A stretch of 64,000 nt of DNA from Bacteroidales bacterium (GTDB lineage: Bacteria > Bacteroidota > Bacteroidia > Bacteroidales > Muribaculaceae): the NCBI GenBank assembly GCA_014800895.1, contig JAAVFG010000055.1:1-64000 (forward strand), read 5' to 3'. The notes below the pieces were generated by a model, which saw nothing but the letters and a program-made list of their open reading frames with translations, was not told the origin of the DNA and ran no database searches. Position numbers and translations under genes: made by a program. Shown here in pieces: positions 26,480 through 34,824 of the stretch. Position 1 is the stretch's first letter; every line of letters starts with the position of its first letter.

Positions 26480-27679
26480 TTATTCCCGAAGCAGCCATTT
26501 AGGAATATCCACTATTCTTATTCCTTCGAAATCTGACTCTTCGTTTCGTGTACGCGCCAGTAGAAGTTTAGGGTAAGCATCACGAATCTGAAGTAGCGGT
26601 TCTACTTCGCGGGAGAAGGTCTGTTCAGAAGAAATGTCATCACTAACCTGAATGTAAATTTTCTCACTCCCCTTCATAGCTACAAAGTCTATTTCCTTTT
26701 GGTATAATTTCCCAACGTAAACCTCGTATCCCCGTCGAAGCAGTTCAATAAACACTATGTTTTCAAGCATACGACCCCAGTCCATGTTTCTTTTACCGAG
26801 CTCTGCAAATCGTATTCCTGTATCCGCAAGATAGTATTTACTCAACGATTGGAGATAATTCTTCCCCTTTATATCATATCGCTTGCCTTCATAAAATACG
26901 AAGGCGTTGCAAAGATAATTGATATAATGACTCACTGTTATATGATTGGTAGGCGTGCCGGTATTTGTTATTGCATTGCTGATATTCCGTGAAGAAGAAA
27001 TATTGCCGATGTTATCCATAAGGTATTGGCTTATACGTTTCATTGTTATTGGATTACCAAGTCTATATTTATCTATAAGGTCGCGTATTAGGATAGTCTC
27101 ATACACTTCCCGTATATATTTTTCCTGGTCAGCTTTTCTTGCATAGGGATACGCTCCGGAGAGCCCTCCTATTTGGATAAAGTCTGTAAAAGCTCTATCA
27201 ATATTTTCGTCTGTTATCTCAAAGTAAGCACAGTATTCCTTAAAACTGAAGGGGAAAACATGGATCTCAATATGACGCCCGGTAAATAGCGTGGCAAGAT
27301 CACTACTCAAGAGGAACGCATTTGAACCGGTAAGGTATATATCATATTTTTCTTCAGAATGGAGACTGTTTATAGTAAGTTCAAATCCCTTACATAACTG
27401 GACTTCATCAATCATAAGAAAATTATTGACACCCTCTTTATATTGTTGTTCTACATATTCGTTAAGAGCATGGTATTCCTTGAGCCTTTCAAATCTAAGT
27501 TTAGTCAAGTCGATTTCAATTATGTTTGCGGTGGGATTACTCTGTCGAATATGAGAAGCAAAAGCGTTTAGCAGTTTTGATTTTCCTGAGCGTCTGATAC
27601 CTGTTATAATTTTTATATCGGGAGTATTTATTACATCAGTCAATTGGTTGATATAATGCGGTCTACTAATGAGTTTCAT
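26480..27679 (-). CDS. AAA ATPase with DUF4143 domain
   Basis: A 399-aa AAA_14/DUF4143 protein. The P-loop is IITGIRRSGKSKLL near residue 24, Walker B is NFLMIDEVQ, and the sensor-like YDIYLTGSNAFLLSSDLATLFTGR is strongly typical. The C-terminal DUF4143 half has MLENIVFIELLRRGYEVYVG and the nuclease-like EIDFVAMKGSEKIYIQV. The family is abundant in Bacteroidales, usually in many copies per genome, and its role is not established. The gene is solitary, with a perfect small palindrome just upstream of its start. Confidence 0.88.
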   Translation of the reverse strand: MKLISRPHYINQLTDVINTPDIKIITGIRRSGKSKLLNAFASHIRQSNPTANIIEIDLTKLRFERLKEYHALNEYVEQQYKEGVNNFLMIDEVQLCKGFELTINSLHSEEKYDIYLTGSNAFLLSSDLATLFTGRHIEIHVFPFSFKEYCAYFEITDENIDRAFTDFIQIGGLSGAYPYARKADQEKYIREVYETILIRDLIDKYRLGNPITMKRISQYLMDNIGNISSSRNISNAITNTGTPTNHITVSHYINYLCNAFVFYEGKRYDIKGKNYLQSLSKYYLADTGIRFAELGKRNMDWGRMLENIVFIELLRRGYEVYVGKLYQKEIDFVAMKGSEKIYIQVSDDISSEQTFSREVEPLLQIRDAYPKLLLARTRNEESDFEGIRIVDIPKWLLRE

Positions 27680-27684
27680 ATTGT

Positions 27685-27702
27685 TTCAATTTACAAATTG
27701 AA
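27685..27702. promoter_or_regulatory. Perfect palindrome before the DUF4143 ATPase gene
   Basis: TTCAATTTACAAATTGAA has two 8-bp perfect arms around a 2-bp centre and lies 6 bp upstream of the start codon. It could be an operator or a small mRNA hairpin at the ribosome site. A -7-like TATATTTG (minus strand) lies at 27729-27736. Confidence 0.4.
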
Positions 27703-27868
27703 TTTTTTTTTGATTTTGGAAAACATTGCAAATATATAAAATATTTTCTAAATCGGAAAGAGGCAATGATAGAAGGCGGCAAAAATGTTTGTGGATTTAT
27801 CAATCCTCTATAAATATAATCATGGGGCGGGAATGATTATGTCACTTTTTTTTTATCTCTTTTTTTGT

Positions 27869-27876
27869 TATCTTTG
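27869..27876 (+). promoter_or_regulatory. -7 element upstream of dnaN
   Basis: TATCTTTG matches TAnnTTTG. The expected -33 site is a T tract (TTTT at 27846) rather than TTTG. The leader would be about 90 nt. Confidence 0.45.
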
Positions 27877-27971
27877 CCAAAGATATACCCTATATGGAAA
27901 GCTGAATGGAAAGATAATCATGATCAGCGGAAAAATGGGGTAAATGTAATAGCAAATTATAAAAACAATAT

Positions 27972-29093
27972 ATGAGATTCAATGTATCAGGTAAGACCTT
28001 TCAGACGCAGCTGCAGGCTGTGGCAAAGGTCATAAATGCCAAGAATGCCCTTTCTATCCTTGATAATTTCCTTATCAAAGTGGAGGGCGACAGAATGAGC
28101 ATTACGGGAAGCGATCAGGAAAATGTGCTGACCGCCTATATGGAAATCAACGATAGCGAGAAAGATGGAGAGATCGCTCTCTCCGCCAAGCGCCTTCTTG
28201 AAGTCATTAAGGAGATTAACAATCAGCCGCTGACATTCAATATCAATGACGAAACCAAAGAGGTGGAGATCAGTTTCCTTAACGGTCATTTCACTTTCAT
28301 GGGGGTAGATGCTGCGGAATATCCTCTGAGCCGCGAGCCGGAGGCAGACGCGCATACCATTATCTTCCCGACATCTGTGGTGCAGAAAGGTATTGAGAAT
28401 ACTCTCTTCGCGGTCGGCACTGACAAGCTCCGTCCTGTCATGACCGGTATCTGCTGGGATATACATGAGGGCGACATTACATTTGTCAGCTCGGATACAC
28501 ATAAGCTCGTAAGATACATCAACCGCACTTTCGCGCCCGGTTTCCATGCTAATTTTATCATGCCCTCCAAGCCGGCTTCAATCCTCGGAAGCATTATCGG
28601 AAAGGATGACGCAGATATCAAGCTGACATTCGACAGCAAGGGAGCGGTATTCGAAATCGGCGATTATCTCCTCAGCTGTCTCTTCATCAAGGGTGCATAT
28701 CCCAATTATAACCGTGTGATCCCTCAGGATTCTCCATTCAAGATGACCGTTGACCGCCAGAGCTTCATCACCGCTCTCCGACGTGCCTGCATCTTCGCGC
28801 AGAAAGCTTCCAATCTCGTGGTGCTTGACCTTGACGCCAGCGGTGTCAGAATATCTGCGCAAGATCCCGATTACTCCACATCCGCGGAAGAGAAAGTGGC
28901 ATGTGATTATGAAGGAAACGATATTAGTATCGGCTTTAACGGTCAGTTCATGATTGAGATTCTCTCGGTCCTCAAGGATGACACCGTTAACCTTGCCCTA
29001 TCCGGACCGACTCGCCCCGGCGTATATACCCCGCTTACCCAAGGAGAGGGAGAAGAGATATTGATAATCCAGATGCCTGTACAGATGTTATGA
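27972..29093 (+). CDS. dnaN: DNA polymerase III beta subunit (sliding clamp)
   Basis: A 373-aa protein of the standard clamp length with three repeated domains. Landmarks are MRFNVSGKTFQTQLQAVAKV at the start, GSDQENVLTAYME, GICWDIHEGDITFVSSDTHKLVRY, and the C-terminal MPVQML tail that lines the binding pocket for clamp partners. It forms the ring that holds polymerases on DNA. Its stop overlaps the start of the exonuclease gene by 4 bp (ATGA), so clamp and exonuclease are probably translationally coupled. Confidence 0.97.
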   Translation: MRFNVSGKTFQTQLQAVAKVINAKNALSILDNFLIKVEGDRMSITGSDQENVLTAYMEINDSEKDGEIALSAKRLLEVIKEINNQPLTFNINDETKEVEISFLNGHFTFMGVDAAEYPLSREPEADAHTIIFPTSVVQKGIENTLFAVGTDKLRPVMTGICWDIHEGDITFVSSDTHKLVRYINRTFAPGFHANFIMPSKPASILGSIIGKDDADIKLTFDSKGAVFEIGDYLLSCLFIKGAYPNYNRVIPQDSPFKMTVDRQSFITALRRACIFAQKASNLVVLDLDASGVRISAQDPDYSTSAEEKVACDYEGNDISIGFNGQFMIEILSVLKDDTVNLALSGPTRPGVYTPLTQGEGEEILIIQMPVQML

Positions 29094-29860
29094 AACTGAA
29101 TCTCACACGTCCGCTTATATTTTTCGATCTCGAGACCACCGGCACAAACATTGTGAAGGACCGTATCGTGGAATTAAGTTATATAAAGGTCTATCCCGAC
29201 GGAAGAGAGGAGTCGAAATCCCGCCGTCTTAATCCGGAAATGCATATTCCGGAGGGTGCCACGGCAGTGCATCATATCTCAGATGAGGATGTGGCGAATG
29301 AGCCTACATTCCGTCAAGTGTCCAAAGCTCTTCTTGAGATATTCGAAGGGTGCGACATAGCAGGATATAACAGCAATAAATTTGATGTTCCGCTTCTGAT
29401 TGAGGAGTTTGCGAGAGTCGGCATCAACTTTGATATTTCCGACCGTAAATTTGTAGATGTGCAGAATATCTTCCATAAAATGGAGCAGCGCACGTTGGTA
29501 GCCGCCTACCGTTTCTATTGCAACAAGGAGCTGGAAGGCGCACACTCCGCATTGGCTGATACCCAAGCTACATATGAAGTGCTTAAAAGCCAGCTTGACC
29601 GTTATCCGGATCTGGAAAACGACGTTGAGAAATTGGCAGACTTCTCACGCGCCGGAAGAGGCATAGATCTTGCCGCCCGCTTCGTGCTTGACGATAATGA
29701 CGTGCCGGTGATGAATTTCGGCAAGCATAAAGGTCAGCCGGTGAAGGAGGTGTTCAGGAAAGAGCCCTCATTCTATGCCTGGATGATGCAGGGGGAATTT
29801 GCGCGTAACACTAAAGATGTAGCCACCCGCTTCTACAATGAAGTGAGAAACGGTAAATGA
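29090..29860 (+). CDS. DEDDh 3'-5' exonuclease, DNA polymerase III epsilon-like, with DUF3820-like tail
   Basis: A 256-aa exonuclease. The DEDDh motifs are FFDLETTG (Exo I, near residue 12), GYNSNKFDVPLL (Exo II), and HSALADT (Exo III). The C-terminal MNFGKHKGQPVKEVFRKEPSFYAWM is a DUF3820-type module found on many Bacteroidota exonucleases. It should degrade single-stranded DNA or RNA 3'-5' and may act as proofreader or in repair. Overlap with dnaN supports a link to replication. Whether this is the proofreading epsilon subunit itself cannot be decided here. Confidence 0.9.
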   Translation: MKLNLTRPLIFFDLETTGTNIVKDRIVELSYIKVYPDGREESKSRRLNPEMHIPEGATAVHHISDEDVANEPTFRQVSKALLEIFEGCDIAGYNSNKFDVPLLIEEFARVGINFDISDRKFVDVQNIFHKMEQRTLVAAYRFYCNKELEGAHSALADTQATYEVLKSQLDRYPDLENDVEKLADFSRAGRGIDLAARFVLDDNDVPVMNFGKHKGQPVKEVFRKEPSFYAWMMQGEFARNTKDVATRFYNEVRNGK

Positions 29861-29929
29861 GGAATGATAGATTTTTCTGCAACTAAGCAGAAAGTGTAAT
29901 TTAGGGTAGAGGAGGGGAATTGCGAAATT

Positions 29930-31144
29930 ATGAGTCAGTTACTGAAAGGGAAACATATAGTATTAGGGATAACCGGAGGAATCGCAGCATATAAATCCGC
30001 GATGCTGCTTCGCCTCTTCGTAAAAGAGGGAGCGGAAGTGCAGGTGGTTATGACGCCCGCCGCTAAGGAATTTATCACTCCCGTAACGCTTTCGGCATTG
30101 AGTGGGAAGCCTGTGGTCAGTGAGTTTTTCACTGCCAATACCGGAGAATGGCACAGTCATGTCGACTTGGGTCTATGGGCTGATCTGATGGTGATTGCTC
30201 CCGCCACAGCCTCCACACTCGGCAAGATGGCAAACGGCATAGCGGACAATATGCTCGTCACTACCTATCTTTCCGCCAAGGAGCATGTGATGGTGGCTCC
30301 GGCAATGGATCTCGATATGTATGCTTCCCCTTCCACTAAGCGCAACCTTTCCACATTGGCGGCAGACGGCGTAGAGATAATTGAGGCGAAAAGCGGCGAG
30401 TTGGCTTCTCACTTAGTGGGGAAGGGACGCATGGCAGAGCCCGAGGAGATACTGCAGCGCGTCATAGCCTATTTCTCAAAAGAGAGGGATATGGAAGGTC
30501 TGACTGTGGGAATTACTTTGGGTCCGACACACGAAATGATTGATCCCGTACGTTTTATCGGAAATTATTCCACCGGCAAGATGGGATTTGCCATAGCCGA
30601 AGAGTGTGCCTCAAGAGGGGCAAAGGTGATAGCTGTTGCCGGACCTACCTCTATCAAGCCCTCCAATCCTGCTATTACGGTGGAGAGTGTCACCGGCGCT
30701 ACAGAAATGTTTGAAGCCGTAGAAAGTAATCTTGCCGGTTGTGACATCTGGGTCTTTAGTGCGGCGGTTGCTGATTATCGTCCAGAGTATGTAGCGGATC
30801 ATAAGATCAAACGCGAAGGAGTGGATGAGATGACGCTAAGGCTCGTACGCAATCCTGATATCGCCGCTTATGCGGGAGCACACAGAGATCAGGGACAGAC
30901 AATGATCGGTTTTTCGCTTGAGACAGATAATGCGCTTGCCAATGCCCGAAAGAAGCTCGAGAAGAAAAATCTCGATATGGTCGTGCTCAATACCTTGGCG
31001 GATGAAGGCGCAGGTTTCGGCACGGATACCAACAAAGTCACCATCCTGAATAGCCGGGGAGAGGAGAAAACCTTCCCCTTGAAGAGTAAAAGAGAGGTGG
31101 CGACAGACATCGTGGATTCTATCATGCGTTACAGAAAAGGGTGA
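29930..31144 (+). CDS. coaBC: Bifunctional phosphopantothenoylcysteine decarboxylase/phosphopantothenate-cysteine ligase
   Basis: A 404-aa bifunctional enzyme of coenzyme A synthesis. The CoaC half has GITGGIAAYKSAMLLR, the active histidine region WHSHVDLGLWAD and the substrate motif APAMDLDMY. The CoaB half has GPTHEMIDPVRFIGNYSTGKMG and AAVADYRP with the KIKRE segment. It joins cysteine to 4'-phosphopantothenate and decarboxylates the product. coaE, the last step of the pathway, lies about 6.5 kb downstream on the same strand. Confidence 0.96.
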   Translation: MSQLLKGKHIVLGITGGIAAYKSAMLLRLFVKEGAEVQVVMTPAAKEFITPVTLSALSGKPVVSEFFTANTGEWHSHVDLGLWADLMVIAPATASTLGKMANGIADNMLVTTYLSAKEHVMVAPAMDLDMYASPSTKRNLSTLAADGVEIIEAKSGELASHLVGKGRMAEPEEILQRVIAYFSKERDMEGLTVGITLGPTHEMIDPVRFIGNYSTGKMGFAIAEECASRGAKVIAVAGPTSIKPSNPAITVESVTGATEMFEAVESNLAGCDIWVFSAAVADYRPEYVADHKIKREGVDEMTLRLVRNPDIAAYAGAHRDQGQTMIGFSLETDNALANARKKLEKKNLDMVVLNTLADEGAGFGTDTNKVTILNSRGEEKTFPLKSKREVATDIVDSIMRYRKG

Positions 31145-31229
31145 TAGACCAAGGGTGATGAAAAATTAGCCCGAGATGATTTAAAATAACAAAGGGGAAA
31201 ATTACCATAGGGGATAAAAGATTAACAGG

Positions 31230-32150
31230 ATGAAGAAAAGAATAATCTCCGGAGTATCCCTTGCCATAGCAGGGATGATCGGGAGTATTCCGGGGGTAGC
31301 TCAGGAATTCAGATGCAATGTGGAGGTGAATAGCCAGCAGATAGAGGGTACGAACAAAACCGTATTCGAACAGCTGCAGGAGGCTATGAATTCATATATG
31401 AATGAGACAAAATTCTCACCTGCCACATTCGCACCTAATGAGAAAATAGAATGTAAACTGTTCCTGACTGTAGCGGAGTATAATGACGACCGTATCAAGG
31501 GGGACCTTCAGGTACAGTTGTCCAGACCCGTATATAACACAAACTATACCACCACACTTTTCAATTTCCGCGACTCAAAGGTAGAATTTGATTACCGCGA
31601 AGGAGATCCCCTCGTCTTCAACGAGAACACCGAAGAGGGAAATCTCACCGCCATAATGGATTATTATGCCTATCTGCTTTTGGGTATAGACTTTGATTCA
31701 TTTTCTCCAAACGGAGGTCAGCAGTTCTTCGACCGTGCCGCCTCGATAGTGCAGCAGATGCAGAGTAGCGGCGAGACGGGATGGCGCACATTCGAGGACA
31801 CAAAAAACCGTGCTGCTGTATTGAGCAGCTATACCGATGCCAATACCTCGGGCATACGGAAATTGCTCTACGACTATCATCGCAAGGGACTTGACGAGAT
31901 GGTCACGAGTACGGACAAGGGGAGAGCCACGATTACGGAGAGCCTGGGGGAATTGAAGAAGATATATGATAATGCTCCGATGTCGGTGGCATTATCCATT
32001 TTTCGAGATTCAAAACTGGATGAATTGGTGAATCTTTATTCCGAGTCTCCACAGACCGAAAGAGAGGGGGTATACGAGCTTCTTCAGCCTATCTTCCCGA
32101 CTGAATCTGAAAGACTCAATAAAATCCGCAAGCCGGATAATAAAAGGTAA
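31230..32150 (+). CDS. Secreted DUF4835 protein
   Basis: A 306-aa protein with a signal peptide (MKKRIISGVSLAIAGMIGSI..AQE). The first mature residues EFRCNVEVNSQQIEGTNKTVF are the hallmark of DUF4835, a Bacteroidota family. The position between coaBC and recN is also usual for the family. No enzymatic motif is visible, and a periplasmic or outer-membrane structural role is likely but unproven. The sequence RPVYNTNYTTTLFNFRD matches the family's conserved centre. It ends 24 bp before recN. Confidence 0.85.
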   Translation: MKKRIISGVSLAIAGMIGSIPGVAQEFRCNVEVNSQQIEGTNKTVFEQLQEAMNSYMNETKFSPATFAPNEKIECKLFLTVAEYNDDRIKGDLQVQLSRPVYNTNYTTTLFNFRDSKVEFDYREGDPLVFNENTEEGNLTAIMDYYAYLLLGIDFDSFSPNGGQQFFDRAASIVQQMQSSGETGWRTFEDTKNRAAVLSSYTDANTSGIRKLLYDYHRKGLDEMVTSTDKGRATITESLGELKKIYDNAPMSVALSIFRDSKLDELVNLYSESPQTEREGVYELLQPIFPTESERLNKIRKPDNKR

Positions 32151-32174
32151 AAAAGAATTTTTGACAGAATTGCC

Positions 32175-33899
32175 ATGCTTGAAAAACTAACCATAAGGAA
32201 TTACGCATTGATAGATAGCCTTGAGCTGGATTTCCACGACGGACTGACCATCCTTACAGGAGAGACCGGAGCGGGAAAATCCATCATGCTCGGAGCCTTG
32301 TCGCTCCTGCTCGGAGGGAGAGCCGACACAAGGGTGATCTCCGACGGCGGGAGCAAATCTATAGTGGAGGCGCTCTTCACCGGGATTGATGAAGGACTGA
32401 AAGAATACTTCGACCGCAACGATCTCGAATGGAACGGGGGGGAAGCGATCGTGCGCCGCGAGATAGCGCAGAACGGCAGGTCGCGCGCATTTATCAACGA
32501 CCGCCCCGTCACATTAGGGATACTCTCCCAACTTGCCGAGCAACTGATAGATATCCATTCCCAGCATGCCAATGCGAGGATAAATGATCCGCAGGTGCAG
32601 CTGGAGATTATAGATGTGATAGCCGACAATGAGAGTCTGCGCAAGGATTATCTTGAAGAATTTGCAGCCTATATCAATCTTCGCAGCCGTATCCACCGTA
32701 TGCGCGAGAGCATTGAGAAGGCGAAAGAGAACAGTGAGTTCATGCGCTTCCAGCTTGAGCAGCTGAATAAACTGAATCCAAAGAAAGGTGAGCTCGAACA
32801 GATAGAGGCACGCTTCGAATTGCTCAGCGATGCAGATGAGATAAAGGAAAGAATGTCGGCGGCAGCCTCGCTTATCGGAGGTTATGACGAGGGTATACTC
32901 GACCGTCTCGGCGAGGCGAAATCGCTCATAAGCGGTATGGACATGAGGATGTTCGAAGGTCCTGATGATGCCGACCGTAGGGAAGAGGATGGGGAAGAGA
33001 ACGCAAGAGAGGAGGAACGCCCTCCCCGTATGGCTGAGCGCCTTGACAGTGCTTTTATAGAATTGAAAGATATATATGAGACCCTCTCCGACTATGCCGC
33101 CTCCATAGAGTCCGACCCGATGGCATTGGCTAAGGCGTCTTCCCGGATGAATGCCTATTATGAGGCAGTGAAACGTTTCCGGGTGAAGAATGCCGAGGAG
33201 CTTGTGACGCTCAGGGATGAACTGAGCGAGAAACTCCTTTCGATAGATGAGGGCGATAGCGAGCTTCCCGAACTTGAAAAAGCGTATAAGGCAAAGGGGA
33301 AGGTATTGAAAGAGAGGGCAGACCTTCTCACTGCTTCCCGACATCATGCCGCCGAAGAATTTGCCGCCCTCCTGAATGATACCGCCCGTCCGCTCGGATT
33401 GAAGAATATGGAGTTTTCCGTCGGTTTTCAGCTCGGCAAGCTCTCCTCCTCCGGACAGGACAGGGTGGAATTCCTCTGTGCCTTCAATAAGAATCAGTCA
33501 GCCGGACCCGTGGCGAAGATAGCCTCAGGAGGAGAGATTTCGCGTCTTATGCTTTCCATGAAGCGTATCCTTGCATCGCGTATGAATCTCCCTACGATTA
33601 TTTTTGACGAGGTAGATACGGGAGTCTCAGGAGAGATAGCGGACAAGATGGGAGATATGATGGTGGAGATGAGCCGTTCGATGCAGGTGCTCACCATCAC
33701 GCATCTTCCGCAGGTAGCGGCGAAGGGGAGGAGTCATTTTAAAGTTTATAAAAATGACGGAGCCGGCAGAACAAATACCCATGTGCGCGAATTAAAAGAG
33801 GAGGAGCGCATCAGGGAGATAGCCGGGATGATGAGCGGCAGCAACGTCAGCGACGCCGCTTTGGATAATGCCCGGACTCTTCTGAAAGGAGACCTCTGA
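32175..33899 (+). CDS. recN: DNA repair protein RecN
   Basis: A 574-aa SMC-like ATPase of normal RecN length. It has the Walker A GETGAGKSIMLGALSLLLGG near residue 30, a central coiled coil (about 155-360) and the ABC-signature/Walker B region ASGGEISRLMLSMK and IIFDEVDTGVSGEIADKMG. The H-loop TITHLPQVAAKG is present. It acts early in double-strand break repair. An acidic insert in the coiled coil (DRREEDGEENAREEERP) is unusual but does not disturb the motifs. Confidence 0.95.
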   Translation: MLEKLTIRNYALIDSLELDFHDGLTILTGETGAGKSIMLGALSLLLGGRADTRVISDGGSKSIVEALFTGIDEGLKEYFDRNDLEWNGGEAIVRREIAQNGRSRAFINDRPVTLGILSQLAEQLIDIHSQHANARINDPQVQLEIIDVIADNESLRKDYLEEFAAYINLRSRIHRMRESIEKAKENSEFMRFQLEQLNKLNPKKGELEQIEARFELLSDADEIKERMSAAASLIGGYDEGILDRLGEAKSLISGMDMRMFEGPDDADRREEDGEENAREEERPPRMAERLDSAFIELKDIYETLSDYAASIESDPMALAKASSRMNAYYEAVKRFRVKNAEELVTLRDELSEKLLSIDEGDSELPELEKAYKAKGKVLKERADLLTASRHHAAEEFAALLNDTARPLGLKNMEFSVGFQLGKLSSSGQDRVEFLCAFNKNQSAGPVAKIASGGEISRLMLSMKRILASRMNLPTIIFDEVDTGVSGEIADKMGDMMVEMSRSMQVLTITHLPQVAAKGRSHFKVYKNDGAGRTNTHVRELKEEERIREIAGMMSGSNVSDAALDNARTLLKGDL

Positions 33900-33967
33900 T
33901 AATCCCCGAATGTTTCTGAGGAGAAGCCTCGGATAATGTTTTAAAAAGAAAGGAAGTCATAGATAAT

Positions 33968-34708
33968 ATGGAAAAAGGAAATTACATATATGGTATTCGT
34001 GCCGTAATCGAGGCGATCGAATCCGGTAAGAACATAGACAAGGTCTTGATGCGCCGCGACCTCAGCGGCGATCTCTCCCGCGAACTATTAGCGAAAATCA
34101 GGGAATACGGGATAGTGATGCAGCGTGTGCCGCAGGAGAAGCTCAACCGCATCACGATGAAGAATCATCAGGGAGCGATCGCATTGCTCTCCCCCGTAAG
34201 CTATCAGCGGCTGGAGAATCTTGTTCCGCTCTTCTATGAAGAGGGACGCAATCCGCTGGTATTGGTTTTGGACGGCATCACCGACACCCGCAATTTCGGG
34301 GCGATAGGCAGGACAGCCGACTGCGCCGGAGTCGACGCTATCGTCATCCCGGAGAGAAACAGCGTCAGCGTCACTCCCGACGCTATGAAAACCTCAGCCG
34401 GAGGATTGCTTTATGTGCCTGTATGCAGGGAGAAGTCCACGCTCGAAGCTGTAAAATTCCTCAAATCGAACGGCTATCGTCTTGTGGCGGCAACAGAGAA
34501 AGGAGCTGAGGATTACACACATGCCGATTATACCGTTCCCGTGGCTATCGTGATGGGAAACGAGGAGACAGGCATCAGTGATGATGTATTGAGACAATGC
34601 GACGACCTCGCAGCCATACCCATTTGCGGCAATATCGGCTCCCTCAATGTTTCGGTGGCAGCCGGAGTTATGCTCTATGAGGCAGTGCGTCAGCGTCGTA
34701 ATTTGTAA
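33968..34708 (+). CDS. rlmB: 23S rRNA ribose methyltransferase, TrmH/RlmB family
   Basis: A 246-aa SPOUT methyltransferase. The N-terminal substrate-binding domain opens with YIYGIRAVIEAI. The trefoil knot motifs are LVLDGITDTRNFGAIGRTADCAG, IVMGNEETGISDDVL and IPICGNIGSLNVSVAAGVMLYE. RlmB-type enzymes 2'-O-methylate G2251 of 23S rRNA; assignment to RlmB rather than another TrmH-like methylase is by length and overall similarity. The nusB promoter begins in its last codons. Confidence 0.85.
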   Translation: MEKGNYIYGIRAVIEAIESGKNIDKVLMRRDLSGDLSRELLAKIREYGIVMQRVPQEKLNRITMKNHQGAIALLSPVSYQRLENLVPLFYEEGRNPLVLVLDGITDTRNFGAIGRTADCAGVDAIVIPERNSVSVTPDAMKTSAGGLLYVPVCREKSTLEAVKFLKSNGYRLVAATEKGAEDYTHADYTVPVAIVMGNEETGISDDVLRQCDDLAAIPICGNIGSLNVSVAAGVMLYEAVRQRRNL

Positions 34709-34733
34709 TATTCAAAGTAATTTGCTAATTTTG
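34702..34733 (+). promoter_or_regulatory. Promoter of the nusB-yajC-ybbR-coaE operon
   Basis: TTTG at 34702-34705, a 20-bp spacer, and TAATTTTG at 34726-34733, both perfect matches to the Bacteroidota consensus. The -33 element overlaps the rlmB stop region. Confidence 0.8.
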
Positions 34734-34785
34734 TAAATCTCTGTATCGTGCAGAGTCCACGCCTCGGAGGAGGTGGCGGAATAAA

Positions 34786-34824
34786 ATGACCTCGGAGGAG
34801 GTCGAAAAAAGAAAAGAGATATGA
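34786..34824 (+). CDS. Possible 12-codon leader ORF overlapping the nusB start
   Basis: ATG at 34786 opens a 12-codon ORF (MTSEEVEKRKEI) whose TGA at 34822-34824 overlaps the nusB ATG (34821) as ATGA. A strong purine tract, GGAGGAGGT (34767-34775), lies about 10 nt before it. The same CTCGGAGGAGGT sequence recurs inside the ORF (34791-34802), where GACCTCGGAGGAGGTC is also a small palindrome. It may couple translation to nusB; chance cannot be excluded. Confidence 0.4.
   Translation: MTSEEVEKRKEI

Noticed and set aside
32514-33347. 277-aa minus-strand ORF inside recN
   Set aside because: It is a shadow of recN with no recognisable domain.
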